Source of the DNA: Methylobacterium persicinum
Lineage (GTDB): Bacteria; Pseudomonadota; Alphaproteobacteria; Rhizobiales; Beijerinckiaceae
Direction of reading: 5' to 3'
Length of the DNA: 64,000 nt
Assembly (NCBI RefSeq): GCF_022179525.1
Contig: NZ_BPQX01000014.1
Span: 62,001-126,000, forward strand
The notes below the pieces were generated by a model, which was not told where the DNA came from, made no database searches, and saw only the letters and a list, made by a program, of their open reading frames with translations. The first letter of the stretch is position 1. The number at the start of each line of letters is the position of its first letter. Made by a program: the position numbers and the translations under genes. Of this stretch, positions 40,187-49,934 are shown piece after piece.

Positions 40187-41353
40187 TCACCCGGCAGGCG
40201 CAAGTGTGACGGACCGCACATGCCGCAGGGCGATCAGCATCAGCAGACCGGCGCCGGCCAGGACGGCGCCTGCCAGCGACACCGCCGGGAGGCCGAGCCC
40301 GGCATCGATGACGCCGCCGCCAACCGCCGCGCCGATTGCGTTCCCAAGGTTGAACGCCCCGATATTCATCGCCGAGGCGAGGTTGGGGGCTTCTTTGGCC
40401 TTCTGCATCGCGCGCATCTGGAGCGGCGTTCCGATGGCGAAGCTGGCGATGCCCCACAGAAAGATCAGCGCCGCCGCCGACCCTTCCCAGCGCAGGCCCC
40501 AGATGAACAGCACAAGGATGACGATCTGGGCGATCAGGGCGCCGAAGATCGCCCCGTCCACCGAACGGTCGGCGAAGCGTCCGCCGAGCCAGTTTCCGAT
40601 GGTGAGGCCGACTCCGAACACCACCAGCATTGTCGTGACGAAGGGCGTGCCTGCCCCGGTCTCAGCCTTCAGGATCGGGACGATGTAGGTGAAGACCGTG
40701 AACATCGAGCTGAAGCCGATCATCGTCAGCGCCAGGGCAGCGAGCACCGGCAATCGCCGAAGCACCCGCAGTTCGGCCCGCATGTCCGCTGGGCTTTCGA
40801 CCGCCAGGGGCGGCAAGGCCAGGCGCAGGGAGATCATGGTGAGCGCGCCGACCCCCGCGATGCCCCAGAAGGCTGCGCGCCACCCGAATTCCTCTCCGAT
40901 CCATGCGGCAAGGGGGACGCCTCCGATGGTGGCGATGGTCAGGCCGGAGAACATGGTTGCGACCGCCGCAGCCCGCCGTTCCGGGGGGGCAAGGCTTGCC
41001 GCGACGACCGAGCCCACCCCAAAGAACGCCCCGTGATTGAGGGATGTGACGATCCGGGCCGCGACTAGCATGGCGTAGCTGTCGGCGACTGCCGCCAGAA
41101 GGTTACCCAGAGTGAAGATGCCCATGAGGCCGACGAGGAGGCGGCGGCGGGGAACCCGCGCCGTGGCAAGCGTCAGAACCGGAGCGCCGACGAGGACCCC
41201 GATGGCGTAGGCGCTGACGACCAGACCCGCGGCGGGAATGGACACGCCAAGATCCCCGCTGATGAGCGGCAGCATCCCCATCGGCGTGAATTCCGTCATC
41301 CCGATACCGAAGGCGCCGACCGCCAGGGCCAAGAGGGGGGGATTGATCGCCAT
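40187..41353 (-). CDS. MFS transporter, DHA1-type drug/arabinose efflux
   Basis: 388 residues with 12 predicted helices. FGIGMTEFTPMGMLPLIS, YAIGVLVGAPVLT and RVPRRRLLVGLMGIFTLGN mark the AraJ/YdhP-like DHA1 group. Substrate unknown. It is divergent from a LysR gene with about 100 bases between them, so that regulator probably controls it. Confidence 0.85.
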   Translation of the reverse strand: MAINPPLLALAVGAFGIGMTEFTPMGMLPLISGDLGVSIPAAGLVVSAYAIGVLVGAPVLTLATARVPRRRLLVGLMGIFTLGNLLAAVADSYAMLVAARIVTSLNHGAFFGVGSVVAASLAPPERRAAAVATMFSGLTIATIGGVPLAAWIGEEFGWRAAFWGIAGVGALTMISLRLALPPLAVESPADMRAELRVLRRLPVLAALALTMIGFSSMFTVFTYIVPILKAETGAGTPFVTTMLVVFGVGLTIGNWLGGRFADRSVDGAIFGALIAQIVILVLFIWGLRWEGSAAALIFLWGIASFAIGTPLQMRAMQKAKEAPNLASAMNIGAFNLGNAIGAAVGGGVIDAGLGLPAVSLAGAVLAGAGLLMLIALRHVRSVTLAPAG

Positions 41354-41451
41354 GGTTGTTGTCTCCGCTCGTTCCGCCGGAGCACATGGCCGACTCGTCG
41401 TAGAGAATGTAGTCCCGTTTGCGGATCAGGATTTGTGCGGGTGTGTCACGA

Positions 41452-42363
41452 ATGGTGCAGGACCGGATCGGGCGGACGGGCGAGATGGCCGTCTTCGTCG
41501 CCGTCGTGGAGGCGGCCAGCCTCTCTGATGCGGCCCGCAAGCTCGGCCTGACTCCCTCTGCGGTCAGCCGGATCGTCGCGCGGATCGAGGCGCGGCTCGG
41601 CGTAAGTCTGCTGGTGCGGACCACCCGCACCCTGCGGGCTACGGCGGAGGGCGAGACCTATGGGCGGGCTGCGCGGCGCATTCTGGCGGATCTCGACGAG
41701 ACCGAGCGCGCCCTCGCCGACCGGGGCTGCCCGAGCGGCCGTGTGCGGATCAGCGCGGCCACCGCCCACGGCCGGCTAGTGATCGTGCCGCTGCTCGCCG
41801 AGTTCGTGACGCGACACCCCCGCATCGTCGCCGAGATCGACCTGAGCGACGAACTCGCGGACGTGCTCGGCGGCCGGGCCGATGTGGCGATCCGCTTCGG
41901 GCCGCTGGCCGATAGTCCCCTCACCGCCCGCCGTCTCGGCGAGACCGGGCGGACGGTGGTGGCGGCGCCGGCCTATCTCGAACGGATGGGCACGCCGTGC
42001 CGGCCCTCCGACCTCGCGGCCCACAACTGCCTCGATTTCAGTTTCCGCCGCAGCGAGCCCGGCTGGCCGTTCCGCGAGGACGGACGGGATTTCATCCTGC
42101 CGGTGAACGGGAATGTCGCCGCCAACAACGGCGAGACGCTGGTGCAGCTCGCCCTGCGCGGCGTCGGCATCACCCGGGTCGGCAACTTCCATATCGCCGA
42201 AGACCTAGCTGCCGGCCGCCTCGTCCCGCTGCTGGAGCCGTTCAACCCGCAGGATCGCGAGGCGATTCACGCCGTGTTCGTCGGCGGCCCCGCCATGCCG
42301 GCCCGGGTGCGGGCGATGGTGGACTTCCTCGTTGAGGCCCTGCGCGGGGACGCGGTGCCGTGA
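41452..42363 (+). CDS. LysR family transcriptional regulator
   Basis: 303 residues. N-terminal winged HTH (AVFVAVVEAASLSDAARKLGLTPSAVSRIVARIEARLG) and C-terminal ligand-binding domain ending GGPAMPARVRAMVDFLVEAL. ATG at 41452 is chosen; a later ATG at 41485 would cut into the first helix region. Divergent arrangement with the MFS gene suggests it senses the transporter's substrate. Confidence 0.88.
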   Translation: MVQDRIGRTGEMAVFVAVVEAASLSDAARKLGLTPSAVSRIVARIEARLGVSLLVRTTRTLRATAEGETYGRAARRILADLDETERALADRGCPSGRVRISAATAHGRLVIVPLLAEFVTRHPRIVAEIDLSDELADVLGGRADVAIRFGPLADSPLTARRLGETGRTVVAAPAYLERMGTPCRPSDLAAHNCLDFSFRRSEPGWPFREDGRDFILPVNGNVAANNGETLVQLALRGVGITRVGNFHIAEDLAAGRLVPLLEPFNPQDREAIHAVFVGGPAMPARVRAMVDFLVEALRGDAVP

Positions 42364-42373
42364 CGGCTCGCCC

Positions 42374-43105
42374 TCACGCCAACAGCGCTGGCCGGTGTTC
42401 CGCTTCGTCGCGAATGATCGCGACGAGCGCCGCGTCGTCGGCAGGGTCGGCGAGGCGCAACCCCACGGGCTCGGACGGGCTGTGGACGGTGAGCCAGCGC
42501 AGGCTCGGAGAGAGGTCGGGGGCCTCGGCGATGGCGACCCTCTCGCGGCCGGTCACCAGTTGCACGAAGGTCAGGTGATTCAGGCTCGCCCGTTGGCCGA
42601 GCAGGGCATCGATCTCCTCCACCACCGCGCGGGGGGTGTGGAGATGGCTCATCATCCACAGGCGATTGCGTGTTCCCGGCGTATCGAGGGCCGTGCGCAG
42701 GCGGCGGACGCCTTCGGTGAGGAAGGAGTAGTCGTCGGGGTCACTGGCCGGGTCGTGGTGGTTGAACACGCATTCCAGACCGTGCCGCTCCCGGTAGAGC
42801 CGGTGGCGGCCTTTCCAGATGTCGGGGGCCCGCCGCTCCTGTTGCGGGATGCTCTCCAGTTCGCGGCGGTCCGTGAGCGCGGCGAAGTCATCGGCAAGAC
42901 AATCTCGGACCATGCCGGGGAGGGTGAAGATCCAGTCGAACGGCCCGGACCACGTCCTCAGGTCGAGGGTCTTGAGGACATGCGCCATCTGGCAGTTGCA
43001 GCCGAGAGAGATCGTGTTGGCCGGTCCCGGCTCCCGCCGGTCGCGACGGACCAGGCGGCGGCCGAGACGATGGAGCGTCCCGCGCAGCCCGGCCGCCCCC
43101 GTCAC
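42374..43105 (-). CDS. DUF1796 family putative cysteine peptidase
   Basis: 243 residues. The N-terminal ISLGCNCQMAHVLKTLDLR followed by SGPFDWIF (residues 32-60) is the DUF1796 signature, predicted to be papain-like; Cys36 or Cys38 would be the nucleophile. A basic stretch precedes it. The ATG overlaps the accA stop by four bases, so it is co-translated with the fatty-acid synthesis gene, though no functional tie is known. Confidence 0.75.
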   Translation of the reverse strand: MTGAAGLRGTLHRLGRRLVRRDRREPGPANTISLGCNCQMAHVLKTLDLRTWSGPFDWIFTLPGMVRDCLADDFAALTDRRELESIPQQERRAPDIWKGRHRLYRERHGLECVFNHHDPASDPDDYSFLTEGVRRLRTALDTPGTRNRLWMMSHLHTPRAVVEEIDALLGQRASLNHLTFVQLVTGRERVAIAEAPDLSPSLRWLTVHSPSEPVGLRLADPADDAALVAIIRDEAEHRPALLA

Positions 43106-44064
43106 AGGCGCCTGCCGATCTCGAGGAACTTCTCCGCCCGGCGATCGCGGATCACGTACGGCTCCAGACCATCGAACATGGCCAGGGACTCGGCGATGGC
43201 CTGCCCCGTCGCCTGGATCGCCCCATCCCGGTCCCGATGCGCGCCGCCGACGGCCTCCGGCACGATGCCGTCGATGACGCCGAGCCTCAAGAGATCCTGG
43301 GCGGTGATCTTCATGGCGGTGGCGGCCTCGTGGGCCCGGCCGCCGTCACGCCAGAGGATCGAGGCCGCACCCTCCGGCGAGATCACGCCGTAGATCGCAT
43401 GCTCCAGCATCAGGACCCGGTTGGCGGTGGCGAGTGCGATGGCCCCGCCGGAGCCCCCCTCCCCAATCACCACGGCGACGTTGGGCACCGACAGGCCGAG
43501 GCAGGCTTCCGTGGAGCGGGCGATGGCCTCGGCCTGGCCGCGCTCCTCCGCCTCGATGCCCGGATAGGCGCCGGCCGTATCGACGAAGGCGATCACCGGG
43601 AGGCCGAACCGGTCGGCGGTCTCCATCAAGCGCACCGCCTTCCGGTAGCCCTCCGGGCGGGCCATGCCGAAATTGTGCCGGAGCCGCGCCTCCGTCGTCG
43701 CGCCCTTCTCCTGGCCGAGGACGCAGACCGGCCGGCCCCGGAACCGGCCGAAGCCGCCGACGATGGCCTCGTCCTCGCCGAAGGCCCGGTCCCCGGCCAG
43801 CGGGGTGAACTCGGTGATCAGCCCGGCGCAATAATCGATGAAATGCGGACGCTGCGGGTGCCGGGCGACCTGAGTCTTCTGCCACGGCGTCAGGGCGGCA
43901 TAAATCTCGGCGAGGGCCTGACGAGCCTTCGCCTCGAGCCGGCCGACCTCTTCCGCAATGGACACGGCGCCGTCCTGGCTGCCCACGGCGCGCAGTTCTT
44001 CGAGCTTCGCTTCGAGCTCGGCCACCGGCTTCTCGAAGTCGAGATAGGAGCGCGTCGCCGCCAT
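43102..44064 (-). CDS. accA: Acetyl-CoA carboxylase carboxyltransferase subunit alpha
   Basis: 320 residues. YLDFEKPVAELEAKLEEL at the N-terminus, then GFGRFRGRPVCVLGQEKG, PVIAFVDTAGAYPG, IGEGGSGGAIAL and EHAIYGVISPEGAASILWRD are invariant AccA segments. With AccD it transfers carboxyl from biotin to acetyl-CoA. It leads the two-gene unit accA-DUF1796. Confidence 0.96.
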   Translation of the reverse strand: MAATRSYLDFEKPVAELEAKLEELRAVGSQDGAVSIAEEVGRLEAKARQALAEIYAALTPWQKTQVARHPQRPHFIDYCAGLITEFTPLAGDRAFGEDEAIVGGFGRFRGRPVCVLGQEKGATTEARLRHNFGMARPEGYRKAVRLMETADRFGLPVIAFVDTAGAYPGIEAEERGQAEAIARSTEACLGLSVPNVAVVIGEGGSGGAIALATANRVLMLEHAIYGVISPEGAASILWRDGGRAHEAATAMKITAQDLLRLGVIDGIVPEAVGGAHRDRDGAIQATGQAIAESLAMFDGLEPYVIRDRRAEKFLEIGRRL

Positions 44065-44229
44065 GGGGTTCCGTGATCGAGTCGTGACAGGCCGTACGCC
44101 CGGTTCCGATCCCGGCCGCGGCGGGCGCGAGGTGTTGGCGAGAAGCCCGGCGCTGTCAACCTTTTAGGGCGTCCGCCCGAGGAATGGGATCCCAGCCGAC
44201 CGGCCCGCCCCGCAGGCCGGACTCACCGC

Positions 44230-45603
44230 TCAGGCCGCCTGCGCCACGACCCGGTTCCGGCCCGCGGCCTTGGCTTCGTACAGGCCCTCGTCGGCCCGGC
44301 GGAGCATCTCGCTCGGCGAGGTATCCTCGGCGCAGCGCATGGCGACGCCGATCGAGACGGTCACCGACAGGAGCCGCGAATCGCGCTGCACGGAAAACGG
44401 AACGTCCTGGATGCGCTCCCGGATACGCTCGGCGATGGTATGGGCCTCGGCCAGCCCGGCCTCGGGGAGGATGACCACGATCTCCTCGCCGCCGTAGCGG
44501 GCGACGATGTCGATGGGCCTCGTGTGCTGGCGCACCCGCTCGGCGAAGGCGCGCAGCACCTCGTCGCCTGCCTCGTGCCCGTAGGTGTCGTTGATCGCCT
44601 TGAAGCGGTCGATGTCGAGGATGAGCGCCGCCAGCGGGCGGTGCCGCATGCTTTCCTCCGCGAACAGGCCGCTGAGGTGGCTTTCCAGATAGCGCCGGTT
44701 GTGCAGGCCGGTGAGCACGTCGGTGACGGCCATCTGGAGGGAGGCCTGCATCGCCCCGCGCAGCACGTCCGAGAAGCGCTTGCGCCGCACCTGCGTGCGG
44801 GCACGGGCGAGCAACTCATTTCGGTCGATCGGGCGCATCAGATAGTCGTGAACGCCGAAATCGAGGCCGCGGGTGATCCGGGGCCGGTCATGGGCCTCGG
44901 CAATCATGATGAGCGGCATGCCCCGGGTCCGGTCGAGGGAGCGGAATTGGCTGCACAGGCGTAGGCCGTCATGCCCGGTGAGGTCGAGGCTCACCAGGGC
45001 GAGGTCGAAATCGCCCTCCGCGGCCACCACCATCGCGTTGTGCGGATCCGCCTCCACCGTGACCCGGTGATGCTGCTGCAGGGCCATCGCCATCCGTTCG
45101 GCGGATCCCGGCCGGTCCTCGACCAGGAGGATTCGCGCATCGAGGCCGGTCTCCGCCGCGGCGGTGATGAGCGGATCACCCATCCCGAAGGCCCGGGAGG
45201 CCAGGGCCCGCTGGCGCAACTCGTCGGTCACGGCCTTGAGGCGGACGAGGCTGCGGACCCGGCTGAACAGGGCCACGTCGTCGACGGGTTTGGTCAGGAA
45301 ATCGTCAGCACCCGTATCGAGGCCCTTCAGCCGGTCCGACGGCTGATCGAGGGCGGTGACCATCACCACGGGAATATGGGCCGTGACCGGGTTGCTCTTG
45401 ATCCGGCGGCAGACCTCGAACCCGTCCATGCCCGGCATCATCACGTCCAGCAGGACGATGTCGCACAGGCCCTTCTCGCAGATGGCGATGGCATCGGGGC
45501 CGTTGAGGGCTGCGAGCGTGTCGAAATATTCGAGGGCGAGCTTCGTCTCGAGGAGTTTTACATTCGGGAACAGGTCATCGACGATGAGGACGCGGGCCGA
45601 CAT
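44230..45603 (-). CDS. pleD: PleD-type response regulator diguanylate cyclase
   Basis: 457 residues: two receiver domains (phosphoacceptor Asp53 in LLDVMMPGMDGF; the second, at about 155-270, is less conserved) and a GGDEF domain with active site GGEEI. An inhibitory I-site RPID precedes it by five residues. PleD makes c-di-GMP for polar development and stalk/flagellum switching in alphaproteobacteria. divK lies just upstream on the same strand, the usual partner order. Confidence 0.93.
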   Translation of the reverse strand: MSARVLIVDDLFPNVKLLETKLALEYFDTLAALNGPDAIAICEKGLCDIVLLDVMMPGMDGFEVCRRIKSNPVTAHIPVVMVTALDQPSDRLKGLDTGADDFLTKPVDDVALFSRVRSLVRLKAVTDELRQRALASRAFGMGDPLITAAAETGLDARILLVEDRPGSAERMAMALQQHHRVTVEADPHNAMVVAAEGDFDLALVSLDLTGHDGLRLCSQFRSLDRTRGMPLIMIAEAHDRPRITRGLDFGVHDYLMRPIDRNELLARARTQVRRKRFSDVLRGAMQASLQMAVTDVLTGLHNRRYLESHLSGLFAEESMRHRPLAALILDIDRFKAINDTYGHEAGDEVLRAFAERVRQHTRPIDIVARYGGEEIVVILPEAGLAEAHTIAERIRERIQDVPFSVQRDSRLLSVTVSIGVAMRCAEDTSPSEMLRRADEGLYEAKAAGRNRVVAQAA

Positions 45604-45685
45604 GCTACCTCACTCAGGACGGTCGTCGGCCCCACCCGCCGGTGCGGCTCGCGGCCTCGCGCCGCCGGACTAGTCCCGCGTCGCG

Positions 45686-46057
45686 TCACTTGGATTCAAG
45701 ATAGGCGCGAACCGTTGCTAAAAACTTCGCAACGGAGATGGGCTTCGAAAGATAAGCCTCGCAGCCGCCCTCGCGAATCCTCTCTTCATCACCTTTCATC
45801 GCAAAGGCCGTGATCGCGATGATCGGAATGGACTTTAGATCGTCGTCCTCCTTCAGCCACTTGGTCACTTCCAAGCCGGACACTTCCGGCAACTGGATGT
45901 CCATGAGGATGAGGTCGGGGTGATGGGCGCGCGCCAGCTCGATCGCCTCGATGCCGTTGGCGGTCTTCAGCGTCGCGTAGCCGTTCGCCTCGAGGAGGTC
46001 GTTGAACAGCTTCATGTTCAGTTCGTTGTCCTCGACGATGAGCACCGTCTTCGACAT
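45686..46057 (-). CDS. divK: Single-domain response regulator DivK
   Basis: 123 residues, one receiver domain. Phosphoacceptor Asp53 ([16 protein letters not shown]), Thr/Ala switch in [15 protein letters not shown] and the conserved Lys in YLSKPIS. The sequence is very close to Caulobacter/Brucella DivK, which controls CtrA through DivJ/PleC. It is transcribed ahead of pleD with an 82-base gap. Confidence 0.93.
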   Translation of the reverse strand: MSKTVLIVEDNELNMKLFNDLLEANGYATLKTANGIEAIELARAHHPDLILMDIQLPEVSGLEVTKWLKEDDDLKSIPIIAITAFAMKGDEERIREGGCEAYLSKPISVAKFLATVRAYLESK

Positions 46058-46130
46058 GGTTCCTTGCCTCGGTCAGAGCCGATCATGATTAAGGACCCAT
46101 CAGCCCCATTGCGTCGGTTTTAAGGGTTAC

Positions 46131-46433
46131 ATGTTGACGAATGGCAAACCGCATCAAGCGGATGACTCCACGGAAAGCCTCGCCCTCGATGTTCTGCTGT
46201 GGATCGTGGGGGATGAAGACCGACTTTTTCCCTTTCTCGCCTCGACTGGCCTTGATCTGGATGCGGTCCGTGCCGGTTCCAAGGACCCGGTCTTCCTCGC
46301 AGGCGTGCTCGATCACGTCGCAGGCGACGAGCCGGTGCTCCTGGCATGCGCGCGGTCCCTCGACGTGAAGCCGGAGCGCATCGTCGCCGCGTGGCATCGC
46401 CTGTCGCCCCGGCCCGACGACGAGTGGGCGTGA
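46131..46433 (+). CDS. DUF3572 family protein
   Basis: 100 residues, acidic, soluble. ALDVLLWIVGDEDRLFPFLASTGLDLDAVR and PVFLAGVLDHVAGDEPVLLACA are the family's defining segments. Found next to divK in many Rhizobiales, as here (divergent). No function is known. Confidence 0.8.
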   Translation: MLTNGKPHQADDSTESLALDVLLWIVGDEDRLFPFLASTGLDLDAVRAGSKDPVFLAGVLDHVAGDEPVLLACARSLDVKPERIVAAWHRLSPRPDDEWA

Positions 46434-46467
46434 GCGAACGTCGGGGGCGGTCCGCGTCAGGCGTCCG

Positions 46468-47358
46468 TCACGGCGTGCAACCCTTGCCCGCCCCCTTGGC
46501 GGCCGGCTTGTCCGTATCGAGATCGAGGGCGGTCATCGTCCCGGTCAGGGCGAAGTCGCCGTAGTCGAGCTTGATCCGCCCGCTGACGCCGTTCTCGTAG
46601 AGATCGAAGCCGAGGGTATAGATCGGCGTGCGCTCCCCCACGCCCTCCGTGTAGTAGGTCAATTTCACCGGCCAGTGGCGCACGGCCGCGATCGGCCCCG
46701 CCTGGAGCGGCTTGTCGACCTCGGCACTGGCGGCTGTGGCGGCCGTCGTTGCGGCCGGGCCGATCACGGCAAAGGTGTCGTAGACCTTTTTGCCGTCATC
46801 CGAGCCGTCATAGACCTTGGCGGAGAGGGTGGTTTGGCCCGCCCGCGCCGTCTCCACCAGCTTGCGCATGTGGGCGCTCGGAAACAGCACCGGGCCCTCG
46901 GCGGTGATGGGCTTACCCTTGCCCTTCAGCTTGATGCTCAGCGCATCGCCGTCCTCGGTCGCCGTGCCATCCACTGGAGCGGACGGATCCCCGTCCGAGA
47001 CGGTGGTGGTCTTGAAGCGGAAATCGTGCCCTTCGCCACTCTCGAACGTCGTGCTGCGCAGGTCTGAAATGCGGGTGCCGGTCTCTCCAGAGGACAACTC
47101 CGTGACCTGTCGCGTCTGCATCGTGTAACCCCGGCAGGCATCGCCGCGGAAGTCGATCACGATGCGCCCCCTGGCCGCCTCGACGGGGCGCGTGCCCGAG
47201 CTACCGCCCAGGGTCAGGTCGTAGACGGCCCGGTGATTGGCGAGAATGACGGGGTCCGACGCGGCCGGGGCGGCCGCCTCCGGCGTGGCGGGAGCCGCAT
47301 AGGCTGGCCCCCCGAGGAGCAGCATTCCGGCAAGGAGGCGTCGACGCAGAGCGGCCAT
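46468..47358 (-). CDS. eipB: Periplasmic cell-envelope integrity protein EipB (DUF1849)
   Basis: 296 residues with a signal peptide ending near AYAAP. NHRAVYDLTLG, GRIVIDFRGDACRGYTM and TTFESGEGHDFRFKTTT are EipB segments. The protein folds as a spiral beta-barrel; the conserved disulfide pair should be Cys75 and the near-terminal Cys294 (GKGCTP). EipB supports envelope stability in Brucella. ATG at 47358 chosen because the signal peptide starts there. Confidence 0.85.
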   Translation of the reverse strand: MAALRRRLLAGMLLLGGPAYAAPATPEAAAPAASDPVILANHRAVYDLTLGGSSGTRPVEAARGRIVIDFRGDACRGYTMQTRQVTELSSGETGTRISDLRSTTFESGEGHDFRFKTTTVSDGDPSAPVDGTATEDGDALSIKLKGKGKPITAEGPVLFPSAHMRKLVETARAGQTTLSAKVYDGSDDGKKVYDTFAVIGPAATTAATAASAEVDKPLQAGPIAAVRHWPVKLTYYTEGVGERTPIYTLGFDLYENGVSGRIKLDYGDFALTGTMTALDLDTDKPAAKGAGKGCTP

Positions 47359-47471
47359 CAAAATCTCGGGTTCATAGCCGTCGCGAGATAAATAGCCCTG
47401 CGGGTCAGGACAATCCCCGGTCCGCCCCCTCCCCTCGCCATCGGGCAAAGGGAGGCGGCGACGATGCGGGG

Positions 47472-48614
47472 TCACTCGGTCGGCGTGTCGTCCGTCGAGG
47501 GCGTGCCGCCCTCGCCCGTCTCAGCCGCCGCGCTCTCGAAGCGCGGCCGACGGCGACGGCGCGGCTTGGCGGCGGGCGCTTCCTCTGCGGCGGTCTCAAC
47601 GACCGCCGGCTGCTCCGGTTCGATGGGGGTCGTGGCGGCGACCGGACGCACCGGCGCCATCAGGAAAGCCGGCAGGGCCGCAGCGTCCTCGGCCACAACG
47701 GCCGGCTCTTCGCGACGCCGCTCCCGACGGGGCGTGCTCTCGGGGCGCTGGAACTCCCCGCGGGGCGCCTCGGCGCGATAGTCGCGACGCTCCTGACGCT
47801 CGGGGCGGTCCTGACGCTCGGGGCGGTCCTGACGCTCCTGGCGGTCCTGACGCTCAGGGCGATCCTGGCGGTAGTCCTGCCTATCGTTGCGCGGGCTCTC
47901 GGCCCGCTGATAGTCCTGACGCGGCTGATCCTGGCGGCCGTTGTCTTGCCGCCCGTTGTCTTGCCGCCCGTTTTCCTGGCCGCGATAATCCTGGCGTCCG
48001 TAATCCTGCCGGTTGCCGTCGTGACGCCCGTTCTCTTGGCGCCCGTTGTCCTGACGGCCATTGTCCTGGCGCTGCCTGTCGCGACCGTAATCCTGGCGGC
48101 CGTTCTCCTGACGGGCTTGCCCGTCGTAACGGCGCTGGTCGCGGTTCTGGAAGCGATCGCGGTTCTGCCGACCCTCCTGATAGGAATCCTGCCGGGCCTC
48201 GTAGGGCTGGGGCTGATGACCAGGGTCGCCGTAATCGTCCTGGCCATTATAGCCCTGGCCGTTGTAGCCGCTGCCGTTCGGCTGGCCGCCCTGGCCCTGC
48301 CCCTCCTCGTCGCCCTCGTCCATCTCGTCATCGAAGGCGCGGGCCGCGTAGCCGCCGGCCACAGGGCGGGTCTGCTCCTGGACACCGGAGATGATGCGGA
48401 AGTAATGCTCGCCGTGCTGGAAGTAGTTCTCAGCCGCGACGGGGTCGCCAGCCGCCAGCGCGTCCCGCGCAAGCTGGGCATACTTGTCGGCGATATGCTG
48501 AGCGGTGCCTCGGATCTTGACGTCGGGGCCGTTCGATTCGTACGAGCGCGTCAGCGGATTGGGACCCTTGGGGCGGTTGCGCCCGCGCATCCGTCGATTC
48601 TGGTTCGGTCTCAT
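47472..48614 (-). CDS. DUF4167 protein with long Arg/Gln/Asp/Asn-rich tail
   Basis: 380 residues. Residues 1-85 are the DUF4167 domain (RRMRGRNRPK, PLTRSYESNGPDVKIRGTAQHIADKYAQLARDA). Residues about 110-310 are low-complexity with many RQDNGRQ-, RQDY- and RQDRPE-type repeats, likely disordered and possibly RNA-binding. The C-terminus is acidic and Ala/Pro-rich with a PRRRRRPRF patch. In Rhizobiales the gene sits next to prmC-prfA, as here. Confidence 0.85.
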   Translation of the reverse strand: MRPNQNRRMRGRNRPKGPNPLTRSYESNGPDVKIRGTAQHIADKYAQLARDALAAGDPVAAENYFQHGEHYFRIISGVQEQTRPVAGGYAARAFDDEMDEGDEEGQGQGGQPNGSGYNGQGYNGQDDYGDPGHQPQPYEARQDSYQEGRQNRDRFQNRDQRRYDGQARQENGRQDYGRDRQRQDNGRQDNGRQENGRHDGNRQDYGRQDYRGQENGRQDNGRQDNGRQDQPRQDYQRAESPRNDRQDYRQDRPERQDRQERQDRPERQDRPERQERRDYRAEAPRGEFQRPESTPRRERRREEPAVVAEDAAALPAFLMAPVRPVAATTPIEPEQPAVVETAAEEAPAAKPRRRRRPRFESAAAETGEGGTPSTDDTPTE

Positions 48615-49058
48615 CGGTCTTCAGTGACCCTCAGTTCACGCCAGACAAATCAAAGGCACATCCGGGATCGCGCATGCCTCCGGCGCGTCGCACCGACGCG
48701 TGCTGCCCGAAAGCAGCCGTGCAATTCCCTGCACGAACCTCACCGGCCGTCTGATCTGCCGTTCGCATCGCAGGCCGATGGATCGGCGCGGAATACAGCC
48801 GGTTGTCAGGTTCGAGCGGTACCGGACCGGGTCGCGAGCCTCGCGTACAACCAGCTCCGGAATTGAGGGGGGCGGCGAACTACGTGGCGGCCGTGGTCTC
48901 CACCGACCCTATCGCGGCTCGTCTTAACGAAACGTTCGCGATCTTCAAGCCGACTCTATCGCCTCCGGCCGGCTGCAACAAGCTTTTTCGGATCACACGC
49001 TTCGTTTCGTTCGGGAATTGCGGGCGAAGACACGACGTGGTCGTCGTAGCCGTGGAAT
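48615..49058. other. 444-base intergenic region upstream of DUF4167
   Basis: No convincing gene. A plus-strand open frame (48803-49069) of 88 codons shows no ribosome site or recognisable family and overlaps the end of prmC. The region should carry the DUF4167 promoter; no clear -35/-10 pair or hairpin was picked out. Confidence 0.4.
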
Positions 49059-49934
49059 TCAATGCGTGAAAGTCAGGGCGCGGTCGTGCCCTGGGAGGTC
49101 GCGCGACAGTTTGGCGACGCGCAGGCCCGCCGCGATCCCGATGGTCCGCACGGCCTCCGCCTGGTCGTAGCCGATCTCCACCACCGCCGGGGCGCCCGGC
49201 TTCAGTAGTCTTCCGCGTCCGAGGCTCCCGAGGATCTGCCGATAGGCGTCGAGACCGTCCGCCCCGCCGTCGAGGGCCGCCCGGGGATCGTGCTGTGCCA
49301 CTTCCCGGTCCAGGCCGGGGATGTCCCCGGCGGCGATATAGGGCGGGTTGGAGACCACGAGGTCGAAGGGGCCACGAAGGGGGTCGCACCAGTTACCGCA
49401 GGCGACGAGCGCCCGGCCGCCGGTTCCGTTGGCGATGGCGTTGGTGCGGGCGGCCCGGAGGGCGGGCTCCGACCGGTCGAGACCGATCCCAACCGCCCGG
49501 GGCAGCTCGCTCAGCAGGGCGACGAGGATGCAGCCGGAGCCGGTGCCGAGATCGAGGATCCGCAGGGGCGCCGTCCTGTCGGGCAGCGCAGCGAGGGCCG
49601 CCTCCACCACCGTCTCGGTGTCGGGCCGGGGGACCAGCGTCTCCGGCACCAGCACGAAGGGCAGTCCCCAGAACTCCCACGCGCCAAGGATGCGCGCCAC
49701 GGGCTCCCCCATCGCCCGCCGGTCGAGGGCGGCGCGTACGAGCGGGGCCGCCTCCCCCACAGGGCGGTCGCCATCGAGGGCGAGGTCGCGGGGTTCGAGG
49801 CCGAGGAGTCCCATGACCAGGAAGCGGGCCTCCCTTTCCGCATCGGGGATGCCCGCCGCGGCGAGGTGGGCGGCGGCGAGGCGCAGGGCAGCCCGGCGGC
49901 CTGTGAGGGCGTCGAGGCCGCCCCCGCCGTTCAT
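49059..49934 (-). CDS. prmC: Peptide chain release factor N5-glutamine methyltransferase
   Basis: 291 residues. SAM motif LDLGTGSG at 127-134 and substrate motif NPPY at 196-199. PrmC methylates the Gln of the GGQ motif in release factors. Its start overlaps the stop of prfA, its substrate gene, by four bases. Confidence 0.95.
   Translation of the reverse strand: MNGGGGLDALTGRRAALRLAAAHLAAAGIPDAEREARFLVMGLLGLEPRDLALDGDRPVGEAAPLVRAALDRRAMGEPVARILGAWEFWGLPFVLVPETLVPRPDTETVVEAALAALPDRTAPLRILDLGTGSGCILVALLSELPRAVGIGLDRSEPALRAARTNAIANGTGGRALVACGNWCDPLRGPFDLVVSNPPYIAAGDIPGLDREVAQHDPRAALDGGADGLDAYRQILGSLGRGRLLKPGAPAVVEIGYDQAEAVRTIGIAAGLRVAKLSRDLPGHDRALTFTH

Noticed and set aside
47700-48280. Repeats resembling a CRISPR array
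   Set aside because: Repeats are short, in frame and coding, with no regular spacers or cas genes.
47946-48866. Hydrophobic plus-strand frame that looks like a membrane protein
   Set aside because: It is the antisense of the DUF4167 repeat tail; the hydrophobic residues arise from reading the R/Q/D codons backwards.
48803-49069. 88-codon plus-strand frame in the DUF4167-prmC gap
   Set aside because: No ribosome site or family, and it runs into the end of prmC.
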